Positions 5,310 to 5,329 of a stretch of 5,329 bases of DNA are shown piece after piece. The DNA lies in the NCBI GenBank assembly GCA_004553095.1, contig SFMJ01000109.1:1-5329 (forward strand). The letters run 5' to 3'. The stretch's first letter is position 1. Every line of letters begins with the position of its first letter. Source of the DNA: Bacteroidales bacterium (GTDB taxonomy: Bacteria; Bacteroidota; Bacteroidia; Bacteroidales; Muribaculaceae). The notes below the pieces were generated by a model, which was given only the letters and a program-made list of their open reading frames with translations, did not search any database and was not told the DNA's origin. A program made the position numbers and the translations under genes.

Positions 5310-5329
5310 ATGTCAGAACAAGAAAAAAT
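5310..5329 (+). CDS. Probable start of a plus-strand gene cut by the window edge
   Basis: ATG at 5310-5312 begins MSEQEK before the window ends. The hydrophilic, glutamate-rich start is typical of cytosolic proteins, and the position after a terminator and an AT-rich gap of some 45 bases fits a new transcription unit. A competing ATG at 5279 in another frame (MKPILLKSKNH) is also open to the edge. Six residues are too few to identify a product. Confidence 0.4.

Noticed and set aside
5279..5329. An alternative start of the rightmost gene at 5279 (MKPILLKSKNH)
   Set aside because: The ATG at 5310 gives a more typical cytosolic start and a more usual leader. The choice stays open because the window ends after six codons.

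Overview
The window looks like a piece of a Bacteroidota genome, most likely from the order Bacteroidales. The reasons are promoter boxes of the TAnnTTTG type upstream of the tRNA and of two gene starts, no Shine-Dalgarno sequences in front of the clear genes, a short lipoprotein with a classical lipobox, and the style of the antiporter and prenyl synthase. The central coding block is GC-rich (37 of 60 bases at 541-600 by hand count). The left flank is AT-rich (62 of 180 GC at 1-180). I cannot name a genus.

Layout from left to right. At 1-171 (minus) lies the N-terminal part of an unrecognised membrane protein, cut by the window edge. At 172-469 there is an AT-rich intergenic stretch with a weak terminator-like hairpin, a candidate promoter for the leftmost gene, a 13-bp inverted repeat right at the predicted transcription start, and an isolated perfect Shine-Dalgarno sequence on the plus strand. 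From 470 to 4905, four minus-strand genes form a probable operon. Read in transcription order they are a small lipoprotein of unknown function, a short-chain trans-prenyl diphosphate synthase, a TatD-family metal-dependent hydrolase, and a CPA2-type cation:proton antiporter with two C-terminal stress-protein-like domains. Gaps are 7, 38 and 50 bases. The two larger gaps each carry a 7-base tandem repeat (TTAGGGG twice, TTATTGG four and a half times). At 4906-5121 is a divergent control region: AT-rich promoters near the tRNA and a GC-rich leader for the operon. At 5122-5209 (plus) is tRNA-Ser(GGA), followed by a strong terminator at 5230-5263. A further plus-strand gene probably begins at 5310.

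The operon does not spell out one pathway. The prenyl synthase makes isoprenoid diphosphates for quinones or lipid carriers, TatD is a housekeeping nuclease/hydrolase, and the antiporter handles ions and pH. This looks like an ordinary housekeeping cluster. The points most worth a second look are the heptamer repeats in both gaps around tatD, the absence of the usual acidic ion-binding residues in the antiporter, and the inverted repeat at the start of the leftmost transcript. I see no clear evidence of an undescribed defence or mobile system.
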